64,000 bases of DNA, taken from Rhodobacter ferrooxidans (lineage in GTDB: Bacteria > Pseudomonadota > Alphaproteobacteria > Rhodobacterales > Rhodobacteraceae). Below the pieces are notes generated by a model. The model was not told the origin of the DNA. It ran no database searches and was given only the letters and a program-made list of their open reading frames with translations. Made by a program: the position numbers and the translations under genes. Shown here piece after piece: positions 44,993-54,322 of the stretch. The stretch's first letter is position 1; every line of letters begins with the position of its first letter. The stretch lies in contig NZ_ACYY01000012.1 in NCBI RefSeq assembly GCF_000176015.1, positions 49,577 to 113,576 on the forward strand, given 5' to 3'.

Positions 44993-45292
44993 ATGCGCAA
45001 CCAAAACGTGGCTCTTCTGGGCCTGACCCTTTGCACCCTTTTTCTGGCGCAAGCCGAGCCAGCACTCGCGCAGGTGGTCTTCACCAAGGCCGAAACCGTC
45101 GCGACGGGCGTTCTGGCCTCGTTCCGGGGCACCCTTGCGACCGCCTTCTTTGGCATCGCCTTCGTGGTGACTGGCTTCCTCGCGGCCTTTAACCGGATCA
45201 GCTGGGCCTGGGTGGCACTGGTCGTGGTCGGCGCCTTCCTTGTCTTCGCCGGCCCCGCCATCGTCGCAAACCTGCGCACGTCGTTCAGCTGA
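44993..45292 (+). CDS. virB2: VirB2-like pilin
   Basis: A 99-residue pre-pilin. A long signal peptide (CTLFLAQAEPALA) is followed by two hydrophobic helices joined by a short polar loop (FNRISW). This is the VirB2/TrbC arrangement of the conjugative pilus subunit. It lies between transglycosylase and virB3 as in standard virB operons. AAGGA precedes the ATG at 44993. Confidence 0.82.
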   Translation: MRNQNVALLGLTLCTLFLAQAEPALAQVVFTKAETVATGVLASFRGTLATAFFGIAFVVTGFLAAFNRISWAWVALVVVGAFLVFAGPAIVANLRTSFS

Positions 45293-45307
45293 GGCGAGAG
45301 AAGAACC

Positions 45308-45574
45308 ATGGAGAAAAGCGCGGTCATCCTCGGGCTCTCGCGGCAAGCCAAGTTTCTTGGCCTGCCGATGCCCTATGCCATGGCAGTGGGAGCGATGACC
45401 GTGCTGCCCTTCATTCTGTTCAAGCCAGTTTGGTGGTTCCTGACCGCCCCGATCTGGTACGGGCTCGCGCGATTTGCGACGAAGCTGAACCCGAACGGGC
45501 ATCATGTCTTTGCCGTCATGATGCAAGTGACGCCGATGGCCATTCTCCGGAAGGGGCGGCGTCATGTTTCTTGA
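45308..45574 (+). CDS. virB3: VirB3-like inner-membrane protein
   Basis: An 88-residue protein with a hydrophobic pair (MPYAMAVGAMTVLPFILFKPVWWFLTAPIWYG), the usual VirB3/TrbD signature. VirB3 binds VirB4 and helps pilus assembly. It overlaps virB4 by 11 bases. Confidence 0.83.
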   Translation: MEKSAVILGLSRQAKFLGLPMPYAMAVGAMTVLPFILFKPVWWFLTAPIWYGLARFATKLNPNGHHVFAVMMQVTPMAILRKGRRHVS

Positions 45575-47906
45575 GAGAGAAGGTCTGCGGGGCAGGGCAC
45601 GGGCGCTGATCCCCGCAGACCCGAAGATCTATGCACATCTGCCCTATGTCATCGAACTTGATGACGAGGTGGTGCGCACCCGTGACAACGGCTTGATGAT
45701 CTCGCTAGAGGTGACCGGCATCGACGGGATCACATCCGGATCGTCGGCGATCACCGCCTTGCGGGCCGGGTTCGCGCATCTCCTCGACACGCTGGATGAG
45801 CGTTTCAGCTTCTATTTGCACCGGATGATGCGTCCCGCCAACGCCCAGCTGAAACCCATCCACGGACAAAGCTTTGCAGCCGATATCGACCGGGCCTGGA
45901 GTGGTGAACTGCAACGCCGCAATCTTCAGGAATCCGTCTTGATCCTCACGGTCGTTCGGCGGCAGGTTGCCCCGCTGGCGGTGCCGCTCTTTGGCAAGGC
46001 CGCGGCAAAGGTCTGGGGCGAGGATACTGATCGGCGGCTGGAAGAATTGCGCGAAGTAGTCTCGATCCTAGAGACTGGTCTCGGCGTGAAATCCCACCGC
46101 CTGAAGATCAGGGAGGGCAGCCTGATTGGCTTTTACGCCTCGCTTTTGACGGGCGAACTGCGCAACAAACCCCGCAGCGCTTTCGGCATCATCGCTGAAG
46201 ACGCGAGCGATGCGGCTATCCGTTTCGGCAAAGGCCAGTTCACGTTGGAGGAGGGGGCAGACACACCCCGCGTCGGTGCCGTCCTCTATGTCAAATCCTA
46301 CGCCACCTCGACCTGGCCGGGCATGCTTGATGCACTTGGGGCCAGCCGCGACACCATCATCACCCACAGCTACACGCCAATCGAGCGCGGCAGCATCACG
46401 GAACGGGTGAAGCGTCGTGTGGCGCAAATGCGAGCCTCCGAGGACATCGCTGCCACGATTGAGGCCCAACTCTTCGAGGCCGCAGACAAATCTGAAAGCG
46501 GCGAGCTCGGGTTCGGCATTCATCAGATGACCATCACCGTCTTTGCCGGTGATCAGGCGGCACTCGATACCGAAGTCGCCCGCATCCGCGGCATTGCCCA
46601 TCAAAATGGCATGCGGTTGGTGCGCGAGGTCACCGCGCTCGAGGCTGCCTTCTTCGCCATGCACCCCGGCAATATGGATTACCGGGCGCGGGACATGACA
46701 GTCTCGTCCTTGAACTTCGCCGACATGGCGGCGCTTCACGCCGCTGACACCGGGACCGAAGCCTCACGCCTACCGTGGCAAACGCCGCTGACGTTGTTTC
46801 AGACGCTGCAGGGCAGCTTGCACCGGTTCAGCTTCCATGAACCGGGTGATCCGTTGGCGGAACCGACCAACGGCCATACTCTTGTCTTGGGCAAATCCGG
46901 CGGCGGCAAAACCACCACCGTCGCCTTCCTCGCAGCCCAAGCCCAAAGGGCAGGGGGCCGCACGATCATCTTCGACAAAGAGGCCGGCCTCAAGATGGCC
47001 GTCCGTGCTCTCGGCGGCCGCTACGCCGAAATCCGCGCCGGGCGGCCAACCGGGCTGAACCCGCTTGCCACTGAATCTGGCGAGCGCGGTGAGGCATGGT
47101 TTCTGGATTGGTTGGTGGCCCTTCTCGAACAACGCAGCGGGCCGATGACACCGCTGCAATCGGAGGCCCTGAAGTCCGCCATTTCTCAGAATGGCAAAGC
47201 CCGCGAAGGGTTGCGGAATTTCCGGGCGTTTCAGGAGCTGTTTGGTGATGTTGGCGACGGGCTCGATCTGGCGCAGCGGATCAGTGAATGGGGCCCTGAG
47301 GGCCGCTATGGCTGGGTCTTTGGCGAGGCGTCCGAGCCGGTGGTGGATTTCACCAGCCATGATGTGACGGCCGTGGATCTGACAGAAATCCTCGACCTCG
47401 GCACCGAACGCACCGCGATCCTCGGCTATCTCTTCCGCCGCATCGAGATGCTGATCGAGGAAAAGCGCCCGACGCTGATCCTGATCGACGAGGCCTGGAA
47501 GGTTCTTGATGACGAATACTTCGCAAAGAAGCTCGCTGAATGGCTGGTGACCGCGCGGAAGAAGAACGTCGTCGTGGTGATGATGACGCAGTTTCCGAGC
47601 CAGATCCGAGGATCCAAAGCCCGCTCGATCTTGGAGGCGCTGCCGAACCAGCTGCTGTTCCCGAACGGTGAAGCGGCCAGTGCCGACTATGACGGTTTCC
47701 GGCTTACCGATGGCGAGTTGGACTTCGTCCTGAGCCCAATCCCGGGCCAGCGCATGGTGCTGTCACGCACGCCGCGCAGTTCAACCGTGCTGAACGTCGA
47801 TCTCAAAGCTCTGGGGCCGCTGTTGACGGCGCTCGGCGGTGGTCAGGCCGGACAGAATGCTTTCGGCGCTGACTATGCCAATCGGCCTAAATTCTGGAAG
47901 GAATAA
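45564..47906 (+). CDS. virB4: VirB4-type secretion ATPase
   Basis: A 780-residue ATPase. The N-terminal CagE/TrbE region leads to a C-terminal motor with Walker A GKSGGGKTTT, Walker B LILIDEAWKVLDD and the downstream VVVMMTQFPSQI. It is full length. VirB4 energises pilus biogenesis and substrate passage at the cytoplasmic face. Confidence 0.92.
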   Translation: MFLEREGLRGRARALIPADPKIYAHLPYVIELDDEVVRTRDNGLMISLEVTGIDGITSGSSAITALRAGFAHLLDTLDERFSFYLHRMMRPANAQLKPIHGQSFAADIDRAWSGELQRRNLQESVLILTVVRRQVAPLAVPLFGKAAAKVWGEDTDRRLEELREVVSILETGLGVKSHRLKIREGSLIGFYASLLTGELRNKPRSAFGIIAEDASDAAIRFGKGQFTLEEGADTPRVGAVLYVKSYATSTWPGMLDALGASRDTIITHSYTPIERGSITERVKRRVAQMRASEDIAATIEAQLFEAADKSESGELGFGIHQMTITVFAGDQAALDTEVARIRGIAHQNGMRLVREVTALEAAFFAMHPGNMDYRARDMTVSSLNFADMAALHAADTGTEASRLPWQTPLTLFQTLQGSLHRFSFHEPGDPLAEPTNGHTLVLGKSGGGKTTTVAFLAAQAQRAGGRTIIFDKEAGLKMAVRALGGRYAEIRAGRPTGLNPLATESGERGEAWFLDWLVALLEQRSGPMTPLQSEALKSAISQNGKAREGLRNFRAFQELFGDVGDGLDLAQRISEWGPEGRYGWVFGEASEPVVDFTSHDVTAVDLTEILDLGTERTAILGYLFRRIEMLIEEKRPTLILIDEAWKVLDDEYFAKKLAEWLVTARKKNVVVVMMTQFPSQIRGSKARSILEALPNQLLFPNGEAASADYDGFRLTDGELDFVLSPIPGQRMVLSRTPRSSTVLNVDLKALGPLLTALGGGQAGQNAFGADYANRPKFWKE

Positions 47907-47913
47907 TTGTCCA

Positions 47914-48141
47914 ATGAAATCAATATATTACATAACCTTGATTATGCGAGTCCGATTTTGGGCGGTCATGATGGGTGCATCGCTCGGTCTCGCCGCCTGC
48001 ACGGGCGTGCCGATTGCCAAAACCAATTGTTGGGCCACCGCGGGTTCCACTGTCACCACTTCCACCAAGGGTGCAAGCCCGGATGCGGGTCTGGTTTCTC
48101 GCGGCAACACCTCGGGTCTTGATGTCATTCCCTGCCGTTAA
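47914..48141 (+). CDS. VirB7-like small lipoprotein
   Basis: A 75-residue protein with a lipobox LGLAAC at about residues 23-28, giving a mature lipoprotein of about 48 residues with two more cysteines (KTNCWATA, VIPCR). Size, lipobox and position suit VirB7/TrwH, which anchors VirB9 in the outer membrane. AAGGAATAATT before ATG 47914 supports the start. The first 40 bases are locally AT-rich. It overlaps the next gene. Confidence 0.65.
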   Translation: MKSIYYITLIMRVRFWAVMMGASLGLAACTGVPIAKTNCWATAGSTVTTSTKGASPDAGLVSRGNTSGLDVIPCR

Positions 48142-49264
48142 ACTTCAACGCTCGGCCAGGGTCCTTGCTCTGGCGACTGTGGCGCTGCCGATGATGGCGG
48201 CGGCGCAAGGCGTCCCCATTGCGGACAGCAAATCGATCGTCCAGCACGTTCTGGAGATCGCTCAGATGTCCTATCTGACCGGCGGGCGCGAGCTTGAGGC
48301 CGACAAGAAGCGCCGCATCGACGAATTGCACCAGGACCAGCTCGACGCGCTCGACGCCACGCTGGCGATGATGACCGGCCAGACGCCGTGGATTGGCGAT
48401 CTCGAAGTGATCCCCGGGGCCGAGGCCGAAGTCCTTTATGCCGTGGAGGATAACAACCCCTATGCTGATCGGCTTTTTGGCGACGCCAAGACCAGCATCG
48501 AAGAGATGATCGTGGCCACCGCGCAGAAATATGCCGGACACCCCGGTCTTGCCCGCGCCGGGTTGAACCCGGTCGAGTTCCGCATTTGGTTCCAGAGCCT
48601 TGTCAAACAAGAGTCTGGGTTTTCCATTGGGGCACGCAGCCCGGTTGGGGCCTTTGGCCTGACGCAAGTGATGCCGGATACGGCCAAGGGTCTCGGCATC
48701 TACCCCGCCTATTATGATGACCCGATGCTGCAGCTTGACGGTGGTGCGCGGTATTTCCTGACGCAGCTGAACACCTTCGGTTCCGTTCCGCTCGCGCTCG
48801 CGGCGTACAATGCCGGACCAGGCAACGTCACGAAGTATGGCGGCATCCCGCCGTTTGAGGAGACGCAGAATTACGTTGTCCGCATCACCGGGTTCTTCAA
48901 CGCCTATGCCGGCAAGATCACTGGCGTGGATCAGGTCGGCACTTTCGACCCGCGCGACATGGCGATCGCCGAGGCCAGCAACACGGCTGACGCGGGTCTG
49001 CACTATGGGATGGCGGCCTCAGTCGAGATTGGGGCCTCGCTGAAGCGGTTGCGTTCCATCATCGAGCGCATCCCGACAACCAAATCGACCAAAGAGGCGC
49101 TGGACCTCAACAGCTATGCCCGGGCCGAAGCCGTGCGCATCGGGCTCATGGTCGAGCGGGTCAAGGCAGCGCGCGTGAAGGTCGATCAGGCCCGCTATGC
49201 CCTCTGGCTGCAGGCCTATGCCATCGACGCAACATTCATCAAAGTAAAGGGTGGTTCCGAATGA
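48122..49264 (+). CDS. Lytic transglycosylase built into a VirB5-like frame
   Basis: A 380-residue secreted protein. The signal peptide ends at AAA (ALPMMAAAQG). An SLT domain lies at about residues 140-265 (VKQESGFSIGARSPVGAFGLTQVMPDTAK, AAYNAGPGNVTKYGGIPPFEET). The flanks match the next gene: AQGVPIADSKSI against AQGVPTVDLTSI at the N-terminus, and KEALDLNSYARAEA against KEAIDLNTRVTAE near the C-terminus. The enzyme core therefore appears inserted into, or flanked by, VirB5-like sequence. It is a second transglycosylase in the operon. Confidence 0.8.
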   Translation: MSFPAVKLQRSARVLALATVALPMMAAAQGVPIADSKSIVQHVLEIAQMSYLTGGRELEADKKRRIDELHQDQLDALDATLAMMTGQTPWIGDLEVIPGAEAEVLYAVEDNNPYADRLFGDAKTSIEEMIVATAQKYAGHPGLARAGLNPVEFRIWFQSLVKQESGFSIGARSPVGAFGLTQVMPDTAKGLGIYPAYYDDPMLQLDGGARYFLTQLNTFGSVPLALAAYNAGPGNVTKYGGIPPFEETQNYVVRITGFFNAYAGKITGVDQVGTFDPRDMAIAEASNTADAGLHYGMAASVEIGASLKRLRSIIERIPTTKSTKEALDLNSYARAEAVRIGLMVERVKAARVKVDQARYALWLQAYAIDATFIKVKGGSE

Positions 49265-50058
49265 TCCGCAATCTTGTCCGGGGTCTTGGCCCTTTTCTGA
49301 TCTCTGCCGCCTTGTTTTCTGCGGCCCCTGCCCTCGCGCAGGGCGTGCCGACCGTTGACCTCACCAGCATCGCCAAGATTGGCGAGGTGCTGACCGAGGC
49401 CAAGCTACAGGTGAAGGAGATGATCGCGTCGAACCTCAAGCTTGATGAGCAGATCCTGAAGCAGATCGAACAGATCGCCACCTTGAAGGCGCAGCTCGAC
49501 GCCTTGCGCAACGGGCTGACCCTGGAAGCCTTGGGCATCCCAGACCCGGACACCTTCTTTGATGACATTCTGCCAGATGTGGCGGATCTGACCGGTGGGT
49601 TGATCGCGGCCAAGGATGGCAGCTATTCCCTGATGACCACATCCGGCAAGGTCGGCGACAAGCCCGCCGCGCAATATGTCTCTGAGTTCTTCGCATCAGC
49701 TGGCCTCGATGTGGCCACTGTCGACACCCTTGCGAACAGTGAAGACGAAGGGGCCGCCCGGATTGGGACACAAGCCAACACCGCTGCCTTCCTGTCAGCC
49801 GCGGCTGAAACCTCCTCGGTCAAGGCCTCGGAAAGCCTCGAGCGGGTCCACGAGCTCGTGCAGGAAATTCCGGACACCGAAGGGCTGAAAGAAGCCATCG
49901 ACCTCAACACCCGCGTGACGGCGGAACTATCGATCGCACTCGCCAATATCTGGAACATGGAGTCCGCCCAGCTGATGGGCATGGGCGAAGCGGGCGTCAT
50001 GGACGCCGCCACCGCAGCCGAAGAGCAGCAGTTCATCAAGGTCCTTGGGGGAGAATGA
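49261..50058 (+). CDS. virB5: VirB5-like pilus-tip protein
   Basis: A 265-residue secreted helical protein. The signal peptide ends at ALA (AAPALAQG). Coiled-coil-prone stretches (about residues 35-85: EVLTEAKLQVKEMIASNLKLDEQILKQIEQIATLKAQLDALRNGL) and a C-terminal helix (EAIDLNTRVTAELSIALANIWNMES) fit VirB5/TrbJ minor pilins. The assignment rests on this and on location rather than a catalytic signature. It overlaps both neighbours by four bases. Confidence 0.7.
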   Translation: MIRNLVRGLGPFLISAALFSAAPALAQGVPTVDLTSIAKIGEVLTEAKLQVKEMIASNLKLDEQILKQIEQIATLKAQLDALRNGLTLEALGIPDPDTFFDDILPDVADLTGGLIAAKDGSYSLMTTSGKVGDKPAAQYVSEFFASAGLDVATVDTLANSEDEGAARIGTQANTAAFLSAAAETSSVKASESLERVHELVQEIPDTEGLKEAIDLNTRVTAELSIALANIWNMESAQLMGMGEAGVMDAATAAEEQQFIKVLGGE

Positions 50059-50543
50059 GTATGGCCAATACTTTCAAAGCGCGCGTGATGGGCGGTACCC
50101 TTGGGCTGATCGCGGTTTTCTCGGCCGCAGCGTGGGCCGAAACCCCTGTCCCGGCAGACCTTGCCCAAGAGGACGCCTATCTCGGCGTTTTGCCCAAGGT
50201 CGATGTGCCAGTAAATGTGGAGCCGATCCCCGGAGCAGTGAACGAAGAATTCCGGAACTGTGAAGCCTCCTGGCCCGCAGGCTACGCTTTGGCGCGGTCT
50301 GGCCCCGAGGCGCGGGCGCTGCGCGACATCTACGGCCTGGTCCGCGTGCGCAACGTGATTGAAACGCAGGATTGCGGCTGCACAGGCAAAGTGGCGAACT
50401 GGGAAGAGGTCGAGGCCGTCGCGGCTGCATTGCGCGATCATCACGACGTCCAGCGCCTCAGCTGGCAGCAGACGAAGGCGATTGCGGAGGAGGCCTCAAC
50501 CCTGACGGCTGTCGCAGAAACCATGTGTGGCGGCAGCTTCTGA
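50055..50543 (+). CDS. Secreted secretion-system accessory protein, unknown
   Basis: A 162-residue protein with a signal peptide (TLGLIAVFSAAAWA). Cysteines in FRNCEASWP, ETQDCGCTG and ETMCGGS suggest two disulfides. No recognisable family. It sits between virB5 and virB6 with overlapping start and stop codons at both ends. Confidence 0.6.
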   Translation: MSMANTFKARVMGGTLGLIAVFSAAAWAETPVPADLAQEDAYLGVLPKVDVPVNVEPIPGAVNEEFRNCEASWPAGYALARSGPEARALRDIYGLVRVRNVIETQDCGCTGKVANWEEVEAVAAALRDHHDVQRLSWQQTKAIAEEASTLTAVAETMCGGSF

Positions 50544-51541
50544 TGGACAGCGTCTCGGCCATCCTGACAACGCTGGATGCGGCGATCACTTCAGCCGGGC
50601 GGCAGTATTTCGAGGCGACAGCCGGTGCTGTCGGGCCGATCTACACGACCCTGCTTGCCCTCCTGCTCGTCATGGTCGGGATCAACGCGGCCTTGAATGT
50701 CTACCGGATTTCCATGCGCGACGCGGTGCAGCTGTCGTTCCGGATCGTCATGGTCCTGATGTTCGGTCTGACCTGGTCCAACTTCACCCAGATCTATGAC
50801 GCCGCCAGCAACGGGCTCAGTGCTCTTGCCTTGGAATACTTTCGTTTGGGTGGTGGTGGTGTCGGCGCCTCGGCGACAGCGGCGATGGACGATATGGCCA
50901 ATATGATGGCCGGGAACGTCGACTCTGTTTCCTCCGCGATGTCCTCGATCATGCGCGGCTTTGTGGCCGCCGTCCTTTACGTTGTCCTCGGCGTGTTGAT
51001 GGCAGTCTACGTTTTCATCGTCGGCTTCTCGAAGCTGATGATCGCATTCCTTCTCGGGGTCGCTCCGATCGCCATCGGCGCCACGATCTTTGAGAAGACC
51101 AAGGGCATGTTCGAGGCCTGGCTCTCGGCAATGATCGGCTACCTGATGTATCCGGTTGCCTCCGCCGGTGTCATCGTTGCTGTCGTCACTGTTGCCCACG
51201 ACGTCTTCCGCGAAACAAAAGATGTGACCGACCTCGGCTCGATCCTTGGTTTTTTTGTCATCGTCTTCGTCGGCATCTTCGCCCTGATGGCGATCCCGAA
51301 TGCCGTGACGCACATCACTGGCCAGATCAGCCTTGCGAGCATCGCGCCGCAAGCACTGCGGGTTGCGGGCAAGCCGCTCGAAAAGGCCTCCGAATATTCG
51401 GCGCGCCGGATGAACGAAGTGCGATCAGGTTTCTTGCACGGCAAGACCGAACACCACCATTTGCGCGATCAGGCGCGGTCCGATGCCGAGCGGGGACAGG
51501 CCGCAAGGGCGCGGCTTGGCCAGTTCATTCGCGACAGCTGA
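50543..51541 (+). CDS. virB6: VirB6-like polytopic membrane protein
   Basis: A 332-residue protein with about six helices. The conserved central piece includes FSKLMIAFLLGVAPIAIGATIFEKTKGMFEAWLSAMIGYLMYP, typical of VirB6/TrbL. A charged tail (ARRMNEVRSGF...HHHLRDQARSDAERGQ) follows. VirB6 forms part of the inner-membrane channel. The start overlaps the previous stop (TGATG). Confidence 0.85.
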   Translation: MDSVSAILTTLDAAITSAGRQYFEATAGAVGPIYTTLLALLLVMVGINAALNVYRISMRDAVQLSFRIVMVLMFGLTWSNFTQIYDAASNGLSALALEYFRLGGGGVGASATAAMDDMANMMAGNVDSVSSAMSSIMRGFVAAVLYVVLGVLMAVYVFIVGFSKLMIAFLLGVAPIAIGATIFEKTKGMFEAWLSAMIGYLMYPVASAGVIVAVVTVAHDVFRETKDVTDLGSILGFFVIVFVGIFALMAIPNAVTHITGQISLASIAPQALRVAGKPLEKASEYSARRMNEVRSGFLHGKTEHHHLRDQARSDAERGQAARARLGQFIRDS

Positions 51542-51607
51542 CGCCGACCAGCTGCCTCACGCCGTACTGCCGCTGACCGCGCAAATCCCCATTTCCGGAG
51601 CAAGACA

Positions 51608-52288
51608 ATGACAGGATCGCCCCCTGAATTGAGAAGTTTTCTCGAAGCCGAGATGTTCTATGGCGTCAAAAAGCGCGAGCGCATCGCCTATGCGGTGGCG
51701 GGCGGCGGTCTTGCCATCGGCCTCATGGGCATGATCGCCGTTGTCACCCTCCTGCCCCTGAAACAAACCGAGGCCTTCCTCGCCATCGTCGACAAAGACA
51801 CTGGTGTCGCCGAACGCGTGGTTGCCGTGGAAAAGGCCGGTATCGAACAGGCTGAAGCCATCCGGCAAAGTCTGCTCTTTGCCTATGTCACTGACCGCGA
51901 AACCTATGACCAGCATGACAATGAGTCCCGCATTTTGCGCGCCTATACCTGGTCCGAAGGCAATGCCCGCCAAGGTTTGGTGAGCCTTTGGACGGAAGGC
52001 AATGCCAATTATCCGCCAAAACTCTATGGCCAGAATTCCAAGGTGGTCATCGACATCCTGTCGATCACCCCGGTGACAGACACCACCGCGCAGGTGCGCT
52101 TCACCAAGACCTGGGTCTCAGACGGCGAAGGCGTGCCCGACCGGATCGGCAAATTCACGGCGACCGTCACCTATCGCTTCGAGCCATCCAAACAAACCGC
52201 GCTCGACCTCGTCTGGCAGAACCCCACCGGATTTTTGGTAACGGATTACCGCATCACCGCTGAAACCCTGGCCCCCACGGAGGAATGA
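51608..52288 (+). CDS. virB8: VirB8-like inner-membrane scaffold
   Basis: A 226-residue bitopic protein. One helix (about residues 32-52, VAGGGLAIGLMGMIAVVTLLPL) precedes a periplasmic NTF2-like domain with YVTDRETYDQHDNESR and VRFTKTWVSDGEGVPDRIGKFTATVTYRF. This is the VirB8/TrbF layout that bridges inner membrane and core complex. Confidence 0.88.
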   Translation: MTGSPPELRSFLEAEMFYGVKKRERIAYAVAGGGLAIGLMGMIAVVTLLPLKQTEAFLAIVDKDTGVAERVVAVEKAGIEQAEAIRQSLLFAYVTDRETYDQHDNESRILRAYTWSEGNARQGLVSLWTEGNANYPPKLYGQNSKVVIDILSITPVTDTTAQVRFTKTWVSDGEGVPDRIGKFTATVTYRFEPSKQTALDLVWQNPTGFLVTDYRITAETLAPTEE

Positions 52289-52289
52289 A

Positions 52290-53006
52290 ATGACCCATCC
52301 ACTGACCCTTCCTGCGCTCGGGCTTCTGATCTCAATAGTTGCCCTGCCCGCTTTGGCCGAAACCGCGCCCAAGCCCGGCAACCATGATGCCCGTGTGACC
52401 TATGCCACCTACCAGGAGGGGCAGGTTTACCGGATCAACACCCGGCTCAGAAACGTGACCCTTGTCGAGCTAGGTGAGGGTGAAAAGATCCAGTCCATCG
52501 CCATCGGCGATTTGGAAAGCTTCAAGATTGACAAGTTGGAGCGCGCCAACCTCTTCATCATCAAGCCCGTCGTCGCCGGGGCCACGACCAACCTGACCGT
52601 CGAGACGCAGCGCAACATCTACTTTCTGCAAGTGACGGAAGGTGGTCGTGGTGAGCCGAACTATTCGGTGAAGTTCACCGTGCCTGGCAGCACGCGTGCT
52701 GCCACCACCGGCAGCGAGATCCCCGCCTCCTTGCCCATGACCTACAAGATCATGAAAAAGGGCCGCACCCTGCCCGCATTCGCACCGGTGTCGATCTCTG
52801 ATGACGGGAGGAAGACCACCTTCGTCATACCACCCGGCGCGCCAATGCCGACGATCTTCCGGGCCGACGCCAAGGGGCAGGAATACGCAGTCAATTCTTC
52901 CGTCCGCGGCACCACCATCACGGTCAGCACACGCTCTGAGCGTTGGGTGCTGCGCTACGGCGAGGAATACGTCTGCGTCACGGCCGAGCCGGGGGTCAGC
53001 CAATGA
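52290..53006 (+). CDS. virB9: VirB9-like outer-membrane complex protein
   Basis: A 238-residue secreted protein with a signal peptide ending at ALA. The N-terminal domain (RVTYATYQEGQVYRINTRL, VELGEGEKIQSIAIGD) and the C-terminal beta-sandwich (RKTTFVIPPGAPMPTIFRADAKGQEYAVNSSVRG, WVLRYGEEYVCV) are the VirB9/TrbG hallmarks. It overlaps virB10 by four bases. Confidence 0.9.
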   Translation: MTHPLTLPALGLLISIVALPALAETAPKPGNHDARVTYATYQEGQVYRINTRLRNVTLVELGEGEKIQSIAIGDLESFKIDKLERANLFIIKPVVAGATTNLTVETQRNIYFLQVTEGGRGEPNYSVKFTVPGSTRAATTGSEIPASLPMTYKIMKKGRTLPAFAPVSISDDGRKTTFVIPPGAPMPTIFRADAKGQEYAVNSSVRGTTITVSTRSERWVLRYGEEYVCVTAEPGVSQ

Positions 53007-54322
53007 CAGACGAGACCCAAGCCGAAAAACTCACCGCCCGCATGGAGCGCATGAAACCTTCCGAGGCCCCAAAGCGCCGCCGGGGCATAAATCCCTACGC
53101 GCTTTCCGCCGTCACGGCCGTGGCCGGCGTTGGCGTCGGAGCTTGGCTGGTTCTGGCCGCACCTGATGCCCCTGCCCCGGCACCCGCGATTGAGACGGCC
53201 TCGGTCAGCGATTTTCAGGGCGACGGGACTGGCACCGATGGCTTCAGCGTCTCGCGGCCAAAGCCGCAGATCGTTCCGGCAGCACCAGATACCTCGGAGG
53301 CAGAACGGTTGCAGGCCGAGATCGAGGCGTTGAACGCCCAGATCGCCGATCTGAAGGCCAATCCGGTGACCGTCACTGATGAGGCCGCACTGGCAGACCT
53401 GAAAGCACAGGTCGCGGCACTTGATGCTGATGCAAAGGCCCGCGCAGCAGCCCTTTCGGATCTAGAGCGCGAGAACATCCGGCTGCAGACCGAGCTTGAG
53501 ACCAAGATGCTGATCGATGGCGATTCCGAGGCTGAGGCGGCCCGCGCCCGAGAAGAAGAATTGGCCCGTCGCAGGCAAGAGGCCGAGATGCTGAACGAGG
53601 CGCAGATCCATTCCGACATGGTGGCTCTGCGCTCCAGCATGGACATGGGCGGTGAGGCTGGCACCGCAGGCCCAGCCCCGGGTGCGCCCGGGCAAGCGGC
53701 CACCGGCGATGATGCGTTTCGCAGAGTTGGGGCCAAGGCGGCCGACGTCCGACAAGCGGAAGTCATCGCCGATCCAGCCCACACTGTGATGCAAGGCACG
53801 CTGATCGAGGCAGCACTTGAGACCGCGATCAGCACCGATCTTGCCGGCAATGTCTCTGCCATCGTGAGCCATGATGTCTGGTCGTTTGATATGTCCCGCG
53901 TGCTGATCCCGCGCGGTTCGCGTCTCTTCGGGCGCTACGATTCCGAAGTTGATGCCGGTCAGCGGCGCGTGCTCATCGCCTGGGACCGGCTGGTCACCAC
54001 CGACGGGCAATCCGTCACCCTTGCCGCCTATGGAACAGACCGTATCGGACGCTCTGGTCTGCCTGGCACGGTGCGAAACCACTTCTTCCAGCGGTTTGGC
54101 ACCGCCGCTTTGATATCCCTGATCGGGGCCGTGCCAACGCTGGCAGCCGACAACTACGCGGCCAATGAGGTGGCCTCGGACACTGCCGAAAACGTCGGCA
54201 CCGATCTCGGCGAGGCGGTTAATACGGTGATGGCCGACTATCTCAGCATCCCTCCGACGATCAGCGTCAACCAAGGCGCGGTCGTGATGATCCGCGTCGA
54301 TGCGGATCTGGCGTTTTATTGA
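53003..54322 (+). CDS. virB10: VirB10-like core protein
   Basis: A 439-residue protein spanning both membranes in this family. A cytoplasmic basic segment precedes one inner-membrane helix (about residues 32-50), followed by a proline/alanine linker and a long coiled coil (about 95-210). The C-terminal TrbI/VirB10 beta-barrel domain carries GTLIEAALETAISTDLAGNVSAIVSHDVWSFDMSRVLIPRGSRLFGRYD. It senses VirB11/VirD4 energy and gates the outer-membrane pore. Confidence 0.9.
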   Translation: MTDETQAEKLTARMERMKPSEAPKRRRGINPYALSAVTAVAGVGVGAWLVLAAPDAPAPAPAIETASVSDFQGDGTGTDGFSVSRPKPQIVPAAPDTSEAERLQAEIEALNAQIADLKANPVTVTDEAALADLKAQVAALDADAKARAAALSDLERENIRLQTELETKMLIDGDSEAEAARAREEELARRRQEAEMLNEAQIHSDMVALRSSMDMGGEAGTAGPAPGAPGQAATGDDAFRRVGAKAADVRQAEVIADPAHTVMQGTLIEAALETAISTDLAGNVSAIVSHDVWSFDMSRVLIPRGSRLFGRYDSEVDAGQRRVLIAWDRLVTTDGQSVTLAAYGTDRIGRSGLPGTVRNHFFQRFGTAALISLIGAVPTLAADNYAANEVASDTAENVGTDLGEAVNTVMADYLSIPPTISVNQGAVVMIRVDADLAFY

